Assembly: GCA_943735955.1 (NCBI GenBank)
Contig: OX030958.1
Span: 4,673,331 to 4,737,330 of the forward strand
From: Piscicola geometra
Taxonomy: Eukaryota > Annelida > Clitellata > Hirudinida > Piscicolidae
Direction of reading: 5' to 3'
DNA length: 64,000 nucleotides
The notes beneath the pieces were generated by a model, which ran no database searches, was not told the origin of the DNA, and worked only from the letters and a program-made list of their open reading frames with translations. Numbering within the stretch: position 1 is the stretch's first letter; each line of letters starts with the position of its first letter. A program made the translations under genes and the position numbers. Of the stretch, positions 1 to 13,890 are shown piece by piece.

Positions 1-261
1 TGAAGTTTTTTTAATTTATTTTTATTTTTTAGCAGTTTTTGTTTGGGGGTTGAAGACGTTGTTGGTGTTGTTGATTATGTAGATGGAGTAGCTGTTCCAA
101 GTAGGGTTGTATTTTTTTGTTTGACAATGTTAATACTCATGTTGGTGTTGTTGTTTTGATTTTTTATACAGATGTAGTAGCTGTTGGAACATATTATATT
201 ATAGAACTATCTCAATTGTATAACAATGTTAATGATCACGTTACTTAACATCACGCGGCAG

Positions 262-573
262 GGAGGAGAAGGAGAGGTGGATCAGGATGAAGTACGGAAG
301 CAAGGACTTTCTGGCGAGTCCTCCATACATGGACGTGCCTCTGCCCCAGGTGTGCCACAGTGTCTTGGTGGTCTTGGTGGCGGTGGTGTCTTGGTGGTGG
401 TGGTGCTTTTTTGGCAGTGTGACGGTGTGTTGTATGGTGCTTTTTTGGCCGTGTGATGTGATGTGATGATTTGTTGTGGTGATGTGTTGTATGGGGGTGT
501 GGTATGTAATTTCTTTTTAATATATTTCATTTTTTAAGTCTGACCACTCGATCAAAGCTCCTTCACACACGCA

Positions 574-624
<51 letters not shown>

Positions 625-1440
625 TAACACACAACGACAAGAACACCCACCCATCCACCCAGGCACACACATACACAATTACACACACCCACCCAGCCAC
701 ACACATACACAATTACACACACCCACCCATCCACCCAGCCACACACATACACAACTACACACACCTACCCATCCACCCTCCCCCCCACGCAGCAACTGAT
801 CGACGCGATAGCTCGACAGGACGTGCACAACACCATCCTGGTGCTCGCCTACTGTTCCGCAGACCATGTGAACGTTCCGTACAGCAGTTCAGACACCAGG
901 CGGGCGCTGCATATCGCCGCCGCCCTCGCCAATATCGTCCTGGTTCAACTGCTGCTCTGGGTTGGTTGGCTGGGGGGTTGGTTGGTTGGTTGGCTGGTTG
1001 GTTGGTTGGTTGGTTGGTTGGTTGGTTGGTTGGTTGGCTGGTTGGGCGATTGATGACGGGTTAAGCGAGTTTGGTATTTTAATAATCATGATGATGATGA
1101 TAATAAAATGAATGATAATAATTATTATTATAACAATAAAATCAATATTACTAAGAATAATAATAATCAAAACATTCATAAACCTAAAAAAGTCATATTA
1201 ACCCCCAAAACCTAAATTGTGACGCCACCACCCACTACCCACGACCGACAGCACGGCGCCAACCCAGGCCTGATCGACCACGAAGGCTACAACGCTCTTT
1301 TCTACGCGAGGAGCGCTGGTAGCATCGCCTGCGCCGACCTGCTCAGGGTTGGAGGAGCAGAGGGACCGACGCTACCCCGCCGAAAGCCGCCTGGAATGGT
1401 GACTGCCTTCCAGGGAAGTTCTGTAGGGGGAGGTAATTGA
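262..1440 (+). CDS. AGAP/centaurin-gamma ArfGAP, last three coding exons (5' part outside window)
   Basis: Three exons join in phase: 262-349 (acceptor cag at 259-261, donor gt at 350), 793-960 (donor gt at 961) and 1252-1440 (stop TGA 1438-1440). The first reads [17 protein letters not shown], matching the segment of AGAP/CenG proteins that ends the ArfGAP region (EKERWIR-KYE-K-FL). The second and third are the two C-terminal ankyrin repeats, with [20 protein letters not shown] and [20 protein letters not shown]; these match AGAP motifs such as GRTALHL...NVVFTQLLIW and LAYARRAGSQECAD. Family role: GTPase-like, PH, ArfGAP and ankyrin domains that stimulate GTP hydrolysis on Arf at endosomes and membranes. 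Only the C-terminus is present. The ArfGAP zinc finger would lie upstream of the window. The tail after the ankyrins is short (about 35 residues, Pro/Gly-rich). Family assignment is firm; the exact paralogue is not resolved. Confidence 0.85.
577..622. repeat. (CA)n microsatellite in AGAP intron
   Basis: A pure CA dinucleotide run followed by CA/CCCA-rich imperfect sequence to about 790, lying in the intron just before the ankyrin exon. Confidence 0.95.
961..1047. repeat. (GGTT)n tetranucleotide microsatellite abutting an exon
   Basis: A GTTG/GGTT tetranucleotide array with a few interruptions. Its first two bases form the splice donor of the preceding AGAP exon (exon end 960), so the 5' splice site is built from repeat sequence. 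Confidence 0.9.
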
Positions 1441-1634
1441 GATGAGGGCTGATGATGATCCGCCCATCCCGATCTACCAGGCTACCAGGCTGTGCTTTGG
1501 GCAGCACCATCGCGTGTGTATATGTATGCCATAGATTGTATTGTATTGCTGATGCAATGCACATGAACAAGAACTACACAAACATACGCACACACACACA
1601 CACACACACATCCACACACACATACACACACACG

Positions 1635-1676
<42 letters not shown>

Positions 1677-2060
1677 GGTAATTAAAACTTGTCAGTGGTT
1701 CCTCAAAGCAGTCTTCCCGTGTGTATTTGACCCTTTCCATCACCCATCTCCTCAATCATGTCCTCCTCTTTCCACTTATACAAATGCTTCTTAATACACG
1801 TTTATGTATGTGTATATGTATGCGTGTATGTGTGTGTGTATATGTGTATGTGTAGGTGTGTATATGTATATGAGTGTGTATGGGTATGTGTGTGTGTATG
1901 TCTAAATGCACAATTATGTATGCACGTGATCAGTATAGTTTTGCACACGTCTTTTTAATGGACTCTGGGTAGGCCTGTTCGCAGTCTCAACAGCAACAAC
2001 TACTACATAAAATGTATTTTACTAGTGTTATTGTCGGAGTGCAGTTTGGGACTCCTTGAC

Positions 2061-2092
<32 letters not shown>

Positions 2093-5000
2093 CATCATGT
2101 AAGTGTGTTTTCGCCGTTTCATCTTTTTCCTGTCACTCATCATACTCACACCATTACCACTCCCGCCATATTTTTATAAAAGTCATAATCATCATCATCA
2201 GCACCACCATCACCCTCTCCACCATCATCATCAGCACCACCATTGACCTCTTCATCATCCCTTCACGTCCAATTATCGGCAATCAATGTGGATCTTGCAC
2301 GTTATTGTTTCATCAGCAGACCTATCGTCAGCGCCTATCGATCGATCCATCCATCCATTTAACTTTTTCTTCTTCCCGACTTTTCGCTTTTTATTTTTCT
2401 TTTTTTAAATCCATTTTTTCCATTTTTTTCTTTGAGATTGTTGTATAAATAAGTTATAATTACATTTCAGGCGTTGTCGTCGACTTTTTCACACGCGCAG
2501 TATATACCACGGGCCATTCTTGACGTCATCGATCGGATCTGATTGCTTAAGACCCCTAATAAAAATGTATGCAGCGTTAGCGGCGGAATTTTTTTTTCAA
2601 AATCATTTTCCGTATAAAAAAATTTTTTTTCGTGGAACCACCCACCCATCTACCTACCCACCCACCCATCTACCTTTCTGCCCACCCATCTACCTACCTT
2701 CCTGCCCACCCACTCATCTACCTACCTACCCACCCACCCATCTACCTACCTACCCACCCTCCCACCCACCCATATACCTACCTTCTTGCCACCACCGCGT
2801 TTATTTTATAGCGTTATTTTCGATTCGGCATAAAACTCTCGCGTTAGGTTCAAAATATAAAGTCAGCATCAATTCGGTACCTCGTTTCTTGAAGGATTGC
2901 CTTCATTCATCGCCATGACAGCATGCCGCAGCGACACATGTATCACGTACACACACACGCACACACACGCACACACACACACATACAAACACGCACACAA
3001 ACACATCTGAAGTCACGCAGACAGCAGAGAGATGTATTTGCATGGAGTTATGCTTTGAGGGCAGTGGCAGGATCTGTGAGTGAGTGATGGAGGTTTTTGT
3101 GGCTGCCGGCGAGAAATATTCTTTGCGTTTATGCAATTCTACGGGTGTTTGTATGTGCAGACAATCAAGCGATAAAGATTCAATTGAGTTCAAAAATTCT
3201 CTCAATGCTCACAAAGCGCAAGATTTATAGGCTGGGTGGAAGGATGGATGCGGTATAACTTGTACGGTATAACTTATGCCGTATAACTTATGCGGTATAA
3301 CTATACGGTATAACTTATGCGGTATTAGGCATCTCTGAAGGACTCTCTGGGTACTGATGCTTCCTTGTGTGCGCTATTTCCTTTCGTTCGTTCTGATCCT
3401 TCATTTCAACGACCTTCGAGTGCTAATCATGAACGATCACACTAGTTTCGAGTTTCCTGCTCGAGTTTTACGACCTGTTTTAGCCATTTTTCAATCGATT
3501 TTGTTACGTCGTAATTCGTTTCGTTTATAATTGTATCATTACGATCTGAAAGCTTGTACGTCCGTATTCCAAAAAAGGCCGTTTTGAACCTTTTTAAATG
3601 CTTATCTTTCCTGTCACGAGAGGCTCTCTTGGGGGGGACAGCTCGTCGTGGTGATGTAGTGACTGTCGTGAGGAATTATAAAAAGTCATTATTTAATAGT
3701 TATTGGCTGTTGCATGTTGGCATTTTAAGTGTATCATCCATGCTGTATTTCTCATACCTTTCGCTTCGTAGTGTATACTCCTTCAAAACACCCCTCCACC
3801 CTTTCACTCAATGCAAGTTTACTCACTGTTTGCATTTAGTATGGTAACTAACCTAGCTAGCTAGCTGGCAGAACAAAGTCTGACCACTTCTGCAACATCT
3901 TTGAGGCGTTCGCTAGCCTCATCACCTTCCTATGCTCTTACATTCAACCCTATTAATTCATTTCGATTATTTATACGCGTTCATCCGTTACTTCCATCCG
4001 TTACTTCCAAGATGTAGTTCTTATCTACAATCCTCATGCAAACAGTGATCTTCCCACTTATCTCCAGTCTTTCCATTCATCCTTATTTCGTTAACGCCGC
4101 AGCAGCTCCGTTGCACTCATGATAACACTTGCACTCCACTACTGCTGTCGTTAATCGTATCACTCCATCATCATCACCATTATCATCATCACCATTATTA
4201 TCATCATCACCATTATTATCATCATCATCAATATTATCGTCATCATCATCAATATTATCGTCATCATCATCGTCATCTTCTACATCATCACCATCATCAT
4301 TAGCGACTTTTGTGTTTAATGATTCCTTCCCATCGCGTCTGTTCTTCATTTTATTGGTTGTTACATCATCGACTTCTTACGTGCACTCTTATAATCTTCT
4401 TTTTAGCAATACGTCGAAAGTGTAACAAAGCAGTTAATTTATGATCTTAGTGTTCATCCGTTAGTATTAAGAGACGTGGCCGTTGCCAGGCACCCGTGGT
4501 AGCGCTGTAGTAGTTGTATTGAAAGTAATTTATTTATTTCGTTAGGCTTCAGTTCTAATGCACACGCCGTCGCTTACTTGTACTATACGTTGCCAGACCA
4601 TCACACAATAAAGCCACAACAGTGTTTCTCGCAGTTTTTGAGGTGATTTTTCGTTGAAAAATGAAATAAAGTATTTTATAAATGATCATCCACTCAAAAT
4701 GGAGTCTCCTCGCTCGAATGATGACATGACTTTGTTGTGGCAGCGATGCCATCAACGGAATGCTCGGTGAGAACATACATAACTTCCCATTATACTTTCC
4801 AACGGGACAAGTGCGCATGTGAGTTGGTCGGTTTCCCTTGAGAACTTACATCCATCGGAGACCCCTTTGAGTTGGCCGTCAACGCGAAGTAATTTCGCTA
4901 AAATATCGCTGAGATAAGTCGTGACTGGGAATAATTCGAGAAGAGTCTGAATGCTTTATACACAAACAAACAAATGCTATCGTCCGCCAAGATCTCATTA

Positions 5001-6640
5001 AAAAATAATTAGCTACAAACGAGAATGAAGAAACGCTGTGTGAGGAATTTGTGTGGAAGGTAATCTTGAGGTATTCATACGCAAATGCTGCTACAAGCTT
5101 CGAAGATTTGCAATTTAATGGTAAATAACGAGAGTATCAGGACTTAAATAATTCATAATTGCAGCAAAAAAACATTCCTATCTTCTCGAACTTTTGTATT
5201 GCATAGTCCACATTTTGTGACGTTCAAAAAAAAAGTATAGTACGTATGATTTGTTTGTGGCTATGGTACAGATATTTGTATTGCTTAGAAGTCGGATATA
5301 GACGAAACTGTGGTGCTTATTTAAAATGAAAGCGTCAAAAATCGTGACTATTGAATACATTACATGGCATAGATCTCTGGGCTCAAGAGAAGACCGCTAA
5401 AGTTGTTGTCCGCAAGACTCTAGTCGCATGTGAACGCGCAGTCTCTTTGTTGGAAGATTGTACGATAGCTTCGGGTTGTTTTATTCGACACTTTCAAAGA
5501 TCTGGCTCCATTGTAGTGAGAGATTTAGACTTTACTTACTTTTGTTGCTTTAATTGCATCCAAAACAATGAGATTTAAATCGACTTGGTCCGTGATTCTA
5601 ACCGGAATTACGTCTCTTCTAGACCTTGTTATCAGCCTGTAAAAAAGTTTTTTAGGATTTTCTCCAGCCACAGATACGAGAGATCATGCAAGCAAACACA
5701 GTCGACCTGGTTTCGACGCGTTTCATTCCCTGAATGCGATGAGTGAATGCGTGCTAGATAAGATTGTTTCTCGAAGTATATTCAACGATTTATATGCGCT
5801 TTCTATGTAGTGTCTTGGATATTTTCTGCACTTTAACTTTTTTTCTTGAAAAAAATTTACGCAAGGTATTTTTACGCTTAGATATTATTTTGTTGAATTT
5901 TTCTACCTCGATGCAAGACATACATTATGACAAATTAATGACGTAAAATTATCATAAAACCCTTTAGAAGGATTTTATATGGCTTCTTGGAAACAAGAAA
6001 AGATAAATCTTTATTGAAAAAAAAGACACTCAAAGACTCACTTCTTTTATGGCTAATTAAAATATAACAGTAGCATTAATGCGTCGACAGGGGATTTTTT
6101 TGATAAGACAAAACCCGCGTGTATTTCTCGCCTGCCTTATTAACATGTCATTATCCTCCATTGAATATTCACGCAATCACCTCAGTGGCATTAGAATGGG
6201 GAATAAGCTAGCCTATCTGATGTAGACTTTCATTTACAATTTTAATTTTCAATTGCTTTAAAAATAAGAATGATTCATTAATATTTTATTTTGATTTTTT
6301 AATATGAACCTGCTTGCACGCAAAACTTCCACAAGCAGCAACAGTCGCATTGATTTACGCCCCCACACCGACCATCCATCTCAATTACCCTTCACCATTC
6401 TCGCCAAGCAAGGAGAGTCCGCTTCAAAGAAACTTTATAATAATACAAGCAAAAAAGCGAAATAATCCTCTCGATGAAAGTCGAAATTACGGTGTAAGAA
6501 GTCAAGAAGAAGAAATTAGGGCTATAACGAAGGCAATATGATTTATATGAAAGCATTTTCGTCCATCTGTTTTCACGCTTGATGTCGCACACGTGATCCG
6601 CCTAGTGAATGAGTTCTGTTGCCGTTGTGTTGTTCTTGTT
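1441..6640. other. Intergenic region / possible AGAP 3'UTR with simple repeats
   Basis: No gene is supported here. The contents are (CA)n at 1587-1674, TGTATG-type repeats at about 1800-1905, ATC trinucleotide runs at 2059-2099 and 4160-4305, CCAC/CTAC tetranucleotide sequence at 2638-2790, a CA run at 2945-3005, and a 14-bp minisatellite at 3250-3325. An AATAAA hexamer at 4607-4612 could end a long AGAP 3'UTR, but nothing else supports that. Open frames in this stretch are repeat translations or AT-rich chance frames. Confidence 0.6.
3250..3325. repeat. 14-bp minisatellite, about 5.5 copies
   Basis: Tandem copies of a unit close to CGGTATAACTTATG, with single-base variants (CCGTATAAC, a TGTA variant) and one 13-base copy. 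Confidence 0.9.
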
Positions 6641-6669
6641 GTTGAGCTTGTGTTGTTGTTGTTGTTGTT

Positions 6670-7128
6670 TTAATTCGTTTCGTTGTTCAGCAGTCTGGAG
6701 ATGATAGTCTCAACCAGCTGCGCTGCCCTGCCAGGCTCTTGAGTTAATTCTCTTGTGTTCTTGCCCAGCCCGTGTACTGCCCTATCTGGTTCCAGGGCTG
6801 GGCAGTCTGTCCAGAGATGAGTTGTTGTCTCCTGGGCTGTCTTGCAGAGTCTGCATAAGTCTTCTTGGCTTAGACCAATTTTACATTGGTAGGCTCTGAT
6901 CGCCGGGTGGTGCCCAGTACGGAACTTGCTCAGGTTGGTTCGAGCAAGTTTGGTGAGCTCCTCTTCAGCTTTCTTGAGCTTGCCCTCGTAGATGCCATTC
7001 AGTCTGTCGTTACTGAAGTGGATTTCTTGTGGTCTGTGGCTTGTGCCTGCTTGGCAGATCCCTGTTCTCGTTAGTTCTTGGTTCAGCGGGGTTAGCTGTG
7101 CCTTGGTTCCTGTAGCTGCTTCTGCATC
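6670..7128 (-). pseudogene. LINE retrotransposon 3' end fragment (C-terminus of ORF2-type protein)
   Basis: The minus strand encodes about 150 residues without a stop, including ARTNLSKFRTGHHPAIRAYQ and the Cys/His cluster CRLC...THLWTDCPAL. This is typical of the zinc-knuckle region after the RNase H or reverse transcriptase part of R1/Jockey-like non-LTR elements. It ends at RLLNNETN followed by a (CAA)n tail (read as TTG repeats on the plus strand, about 6650-6672). The reverse transcriptase and endonuclease are missing, so this is a 5'-truncated copy. A second copy of the same 3' end lies inverted 0.5 kb away. Confidence 0.75.
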
Positions 7129-7357
7129 AGCCTCAACAACCAAACAACAACAACACTCAACAACACCCACTCAAAAATCAATCAACAACATACACCCAAC
7201 AACAACACAACGGCAACAACAACACAACGCCTACAACACAAGCACAACAACAACGCCAACAACAACAACACACTACCGCATACCCACAACCTCCACGCGG
7301 TGCGGTGGGGGGCGCTTGCGCCTCAAATGTGGGTACTTTCGGCCACCCTGCCAGGGC

Positions 7358-7524
7358 AGACTCTGCAAGTCAGCCCAGGAGACAACAAACTCATCTCTGG
7401 ACAGACTGCCCAGCCCTGGAACAAGGGCTGGGCAAGAACACAAGAGAACTGACTCAAGAGCCTGGCAGGGCAGCGCAGCTGGACGAGACTATCCTCCCCA
7501 GACTGCTGAACAACACAACGAAAT

Positions 7525-7564
<40 letters not shown>

Positions 7565-7565
7565 G
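7358..7565 (+). pseudogene. Second LINE 3' end fragment, inverted relative to the first
   Basis: THLWTDCPALEQGLGKNTRE and RAAQLDETI repeat the C-terminus of the minus-strand copy with a small internal deletion and a frame change upstream. It ends in an uninterrupted (CAA)n tail (about 7528-7563). By eye it is nearly identical to the minus-strand copy over about 170 bp. The sequence between the two copies (about 7130-7300) is also CAA-rich. Confidence 0.75.
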
Positions 7566-8234
7566 CACGACCCTTTAAAGGATGGATAAAAACATATTTT
7601 CAAAAAATAAATTTTATTAATTATTTTATTTCCATAATTTTCCATTTCTAAAAAATATTTTGTAGCCTTAAACTATAGATTTTTTCTGAGTGTTTCTTTA
7701 AGGCGTTTTCTTTCAGAGAGCTTTGACTGCGTGAGGCCAGGCGTAAAGCACTCAATAAATGACTTGTGCAAGTTTTCTGCAAGCAAAATACTTACATCAT
7801 CCGTGGACACCCATATCATAGCAATTTACTCCTAAATGTATGGTTCTTAAGCAAAATATTTTTGACATTTGAAAATTTGTCACGTTTAAATTAATTGGAC
7901 GGTTTTTGTCATGTAAAGCCTCCAATTAAGATGAAATAAAATTGATTTATGGATTCAAAATAAACCATTTATAATGAATATTGAAGCAATTAGGTAAAAC
8001 TTGATTTTTAAAACTCGTGGATACCTTTATAATTAAAACTAATTGGAGAATTTACAAGAGTGTCAAAATCACGGAAAAATATTTGAATGACTAAAATAAT
8101 TTTCTTAGCTTATATTTTCAATTCTGTTTTTAAAATATCACTACTCCGACTTAAATGTATTTTTTGACACTCTTCAAAACTAAAAAGTAATAGCGAAAAA
8201 CTAAGAAAATTTTATAATTTGTTTTTTTATACTC

Positions 8235-8387
<153 letters not shown>

Positions 8388-9081
8388 AATTTGTTAATAT
8401 ATCGACACTAATGTTGTAAATTACAATTCATTATTTCAGATAAAAAAATTGTAAAACTCTTATTAACAGCTTCACTGAAAGAAAATAATAACAAAATTTT
8501 GAAAATGTTCCAAAAGTAATACAAATTAGGTTTAAAAGAATTATTTTATTAAATATTTCATTATTAGGAAGTATACTACTAATAGAAAATTCGGTTATAT
8601 CAACACCAAGATCATATCTGAAAACATTACAAATTATCACCATTCGAATTAATAGGAAAATTGAGACCCACAATTTGGTCAAATGTGAATACTTATAGTG
8701 TCTTTAATATATTGTTTTAAACGTTTATTGAATAAAATTTTATTTAAATATTTTCTTAGAAAGTTGTGGTAGAGAATTAACAATTTGAAACATTAAGTAA
8801 AGTTTATTAGCAAAATATATAACTAGATTTAAATTTACTGGCTTTAATAATTTTTTTTGATATGAATTATTATATTGATAAAAAAATAAATAAATAATTT
8901 GTGAATTTTTTTAAAAATTAAGAATGTCTGAAATTTTTTTTGTTTTTAGCATCTTTCGGTATAGCTAATTGGAAAGTTAAAATTTTGAATTAAAATAAAT
9001 AGCTTTAAAATAAATCTTTATTTAAAAAAAACACATTTGAAGCAGTTTAATTCTAGTTAAATGACTTTGAGCTTTTTAAAA

Positions 9082-9395
9082 GTTGCTGAATTAGCTGCTC
9101 TGATTGCTAATTTACTGCTTTTGCGACTAATCGTCAAAAGGCGGTTGAAACAGAGAAACAAGTGGCGCTGCATGCACAGGCTTCATCATCATTCAAGAAA
9201 TTCTCTATTACGAAGGGTCAAGTCAAACGTCAGAATAATTCTTACAAAATAAAAATTTTCGACAAAAGACTTATGAGCCATTATCAATTTGAACAATGGG
9301 ATCATTCTGCCTAAGACGGTTCAGCCTATGTTCCTTCGCCCAGAGACGACGCCATGCAAATCAATGAAACTGTGAATAAAATCGAATTCGACTAA
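9082..9395 (+). pseudogene. Possible decayed coding fragment, family unknown
   Basis: One frame reads through about 100 codons with a single internal stop (TAA near 9313). It contains KAVETEKQVALHAQASSSFK and AYVPSPRDDAMQINETVNK, which have balanced composition unlike the AT-rich flanks. I do not recognise it. It could be a relic of a mobile element or simply a chance frame. Confidence 0.2.
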
Positions 9396-12300
9396 ATAAA
9401 CTTTTATTGCTAGAGCTACTAACAAATATAAAGATCTAAAAAGTAAAATTGATATAATTTTTGCAAAAATAAAGAAATAAAACTCTCTCAAATATTATAA
9501 ATATTCAGATATCTATTTTCACACACAAAATTTTTGATAAATTTTTATTTAAATTTGTTGTTTAACTACAGAATCCCATAGAAACCTTTTTTGAATAGAC
9601 AAGATTCTTTTTTCAAACACTTTTTATTTTATAGTTTTTAAAGAATTTGCATTTATAATGTAGGACATTCCTAGTAGACAGTTTTCGGCTTGTTCAACTT
9701 GCTTTAGTGGAAGTTTTTCTTACGCATTCTTGGTTATTTTGACCATTTTTATATTTTCAAACAATAAAAGTTGTTTCATAAATTCTTTATAAACAATTAA
9801 AACTTTTATTGAAATTATATAGGTAATTTAAGGATGTAAAAGAATGACGCATATTTCTAATCAAATCTCTGCTCGAACTGGTCAAAATATGTGCTACAAT
9901 TACAAAATTGAAAGAATATATTATCTTTACAACTTCAATTATGAGATAAATGCACAATTGGACAAAAATATAACTATTTAAGTTATTATTTCAATTAATA
10001 ATAATAAATTGTTAATACATTTTCGCGAATTTGTTTGGGCTGAGGGATGAAGGATCATAGACTGAATGTCCACAGGATGAATCATCCAGGCTATGTTGTC
10101 CTAGAATTAATTGCCTGAAAATCTTCAAAAGACCCTAGTAATGAATTTGAAACCTTCAAATCATCCGTAATGCGAAACAAATTTATCGAAACACCGGCAC
10201 GGAGGTGTCACCAAGATGATTGATCTGTCTCGCCGTTGAATATTGCTTTAATACAAATATTAAAAAAAAAATATGAATCTAAGTAATCAAAACCCATCTG
10301 AAAAAAGCACGAAATGTTGCGTCTTTTGGAAATTATTCGACATGGAATCAATTAATTCTTAACATCTCTAAAACACTTTTCTCATCAATTTCTTTTCCAT
10401 ACTATATTTTGTGGACTTTTTCTTTCTCTATTTTTTACTTCGGTTTCTCATAGGCGCATTAGCACTGCATTGACTGCAATCAAGACACTAAAATAACTAA
10501 AACTTTCACCTACCTCTCACTACAATGAAAGAACAGCACAGTCATAAGGTTTTTGCAAAACAAAATGTAATTTTATGGGCTTTTAACTTTTGCTACACAC
10601 AATCTTTGCAAAGTTATAAGTATTTCTTGTTTCAAAGCATGTTTCAACGATCATTCATCACTTCTACTTTATTAACTCCTTCTTTTTTTATTTTCAATTT
10701 TTCCACATTTTTCCAAAATTTAGATTTAAAAATATTAATTGATGAAATACAGGACTAGTTGGAATACAATTCTTTAATTTATTGTTTCGTTCTTGAGCGA
10801 TTCAGTGCCGCGTTTTACTTCTCAATTCACGGAAAAACTTCACATTTTCCCATAAACACCCACTCGTCTGATTGCAATGCATGAGTGACTCGTGCTCCAA
10901 ACCAATCAATTCCAACGACTTATGACAGCCTTTTCAAGCGTCAGAAGCTCTGAAAGCACTGCGGGTTAGGCTTGTGTCGTTTGGCGTCTATGCACCGGAA
11001 AGCCTTTTCTATATTCAAAGGTTTATGCATGAAGACTCCGTTATTGCGAACGGCACAAAAGCGAAGTGTCCTGGCATTACTTTGTGATTATGTTTTCAAG
11101 ACTTATGACGGCATTCCCGCTTTTCTGTCATTTGTCTTGATAATCTCATTATCCTCGCACAAATGATTTCGTTAATTATGTTCATCGCCATAATATTTTG
11201 ATTAGCATGAAACACATGACATAAGAAGAAGAGAAACTTTCAATAATTTTAGAATTTCAGATTTTTAGAAAAGATAAAATTACCCCATCATTAATGGTTG
11301 TATTCAATAGCCATCCTAAAATTTAGTGTTTAAAACTCTAAATGAGTTTTCAAAATTGAAAATCATGATACTTGGCAGCTTAATTAACTTGATTAAAATT
11401 TCGAAAGATAAACAAAAACCTGATATTCGAAAGAGGTTCTCAAAGCAGCTGTTCATAAAACAACGAGTGTTGACAGAGACTGTCATTTACGCGGCTAGAA
11501 AGTGGATTGCTTTAAAGGTTGCATGGTGAGAATATTTTGAAGCGTAAGTTGGATTTGTAGCTATACTTTGTAGCTTCTTACTTGGTTCGAGTTCAACACA
11601 AAATCCATCTTTGCACTCTTGAATGGGAAGATCGATTGAAGGGTTGAATCGATTTGATGACAAAGATGAACATTTTAGTGGAAGTTTGAATAAAGGACGC
11701 CATAAATTATAGATAAAAGCTGTCATGAAAATATTTGGCATATTCTCTTTGTTAATATGTTTGTGAAACTTTTTGAAATATTTGTTTCAATGAAGATACT
11801 CCGACGGAAATTATAATTAAATGAAGATAATAAACGCGTAGTTTGAGTTGTTTGAAAAATATATTTGAAACCAAAAAAAAAAAATATTTAAAGATTAAAA
11901 ACACTGAAGAAAAAATAATTCTATTAATAGTTAAAAATTCATATGTAATTATGAAACTTTGAAAAGAAAAAAATTAAAAAGCAATGAAGAATACTTGATG
12001 AATATAAAAATGTGATTAAAGTTTAAGAAATAAAGAAGAGGTTTAAAGTTTTGGGCATGGAGCGTCGACATTGCAAGTGCACTAGGAGCAATTACAAGAA
12101 CTTACTGCTTCAATGCAGGCTGTAAACGAGCACGTCAGAGATTATTGCAAGCTGGCACTCAGGTTATTGTGCTTAATAAGATGCAACAGCTTTGTGGATT
12201 GAATTCAGCATGACTGATGAGCCAGAATCCGACAGCACTTCATCATACGAGACTACCTTAAAATTCGAAATGATTTTTTCTGGTGCTTTTATAGATGTTT

Positions 12301-13680
12301 ATAGAAATTATTTTTCACTTTTTAAAGGATTTTTTTAATTAAATAAAACTCTTAATCGTAGAAAATATTATTAATGTTCTCAATAAAAAAATATTTTAAA
12401 ATTGAAATGCAGAAATTTATTTATTTATTATCTTAATCTATAAATCAAAAAGATAAATTGAGTAAATTTGAAAAACGAGAAACATTGCCGGTTAATTAGT
12501 CCTATTTATTTATTGAAACGTCTAAACAAATCTAACCAACCACCTAAATGAAGCAACCAGTACACCCGAAATCCTATATAAATCAAATTATGTGTTGAAT
12601 AAAAAAAATAGATATAAAATGAAATAGTGAAAAGGTTTTGATTTAAAAGGCGGAAAAGTTGACTGAAATGTAATAATGCGATGTCAGTTTAGAAAATTAG
12701 CGAATCCGCAGAGAGGCTGTCAGGAAAAGAGATCGATCGAGATGGCTTCATTCGTTCGCACGATCGCTTTTTAATTCATAAAGGCGATGAGTTTGCTATG
12801 TGTGACTAGAAGGGTCATGAAAAATTGAGCTTTTTTTAGCCTCAAAAAACGTAGCATATCCGGTGCATCTCTTAATTTTTATAACTTGCTTTGTTACCTC
12901 ACTCTAAATTTGCATTTTAAACTTTAAAAAAAGAAGATTATTTGACGAGTAGCACAACATTGCATCCGTCCTTGCATACCACGGACACCTGCTACCTCAA
13001 TGAAGAGAATCTTTCAAGAACATCCACGCACAAAATATTCTTATAGATGAGAAGATAAGTTACTTCTTAACGAAAGCTTTTTAATCCGCATAAAACATTC
13101 AAACATCCATTCATTTATACAGACAAACCCGTCTAATCTTTTTCGCGCACTAATCGACTTTTGAGTCATTCCATTGTTCCTGTAGGTCGTTAAGAGAGCA
13201 CTGCCTCTGTGAGATTATGACGGTCGTTTGATGGCTTGCCTCAGCCGTTAAATCTCAATCAATAACCAGAGGAGGTTTGTGCGGCCCGCTGGTTGGAGTG
13301 GTATTGGAACGTGTGATGCAGTTGAAACAAACCCGACCTTTTCAAAGCGTTAAAAGTTATTTTGCGCAACTTTTCTTGATGCAAACAAGGGCAAGATGGA
13401 CAAAAACATAATAACTACGCGCTATTTACACGCACATATAAACGATTCGATACCCGGATTAGAATATAGGCATAACAGGTGGGCACAGTTAATCAAAATT
13501 TAACTTCGTTGAATGAAACACAATACTACTATGTTAAAAAGTATTTTAGTAATATGAAACTAACAAGAAAAAATATTTAGACAAATGAAAAACACATTAT
13601 AAACATAATTCAATTTTTTTCTTTTCTTTTTCTGCATTTTATCAATGTGCTCCCCTTCATGAAAATTATCATCATGGATT

Positions 13681-13890
13681 TTAATCTGACAGAGATAATC
13701 TTCTGGTTCGAAAGATGTTTTTGCCCATTGAGAATAAAAGTTTTACTACAGCACTGGAGGGAATAGCTGTGTAGAATTTGATGAACAAATCAACCAAGAT
13801 TTTTTCATCCAACAAGAAAACATCTGTCAATAATTTTTTGGAAAAGTAACAAAAACCACAGGTCTGCAGTAGCCGAAACCCTTGTGGCAT
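13681..13890 (-). pseudogene. Relic hAT transposase C-terminal (dimerisation) fragment
   Basis: The minus-strand frame reads KFYTAIPSSAVVKLLFSMGK and FRTRRLSLSD. This corresponds to the hAT dimerisation signature (NTxLPSSAxVERLFSxGG...xRRxRLSD). The usual E-R pair after V is changed to K-L, and no upstream catalytic region is present. It is a dead fragment near the end of a former element; terminal repeats were not found. Confidence 0.6.

Noticed and set aside
2056..2448. 130-codon open frame beginning in an ATC repeat
   Set aside because: Low-complexity Ser/His/Ile content from repeat DNA; no domain and no splice context.
12060..12260. Locally GC-richer, coding-like stretch in intergenic DNA
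   Set aside because: All frames are broken within about 50 codons and no family is recognisable.
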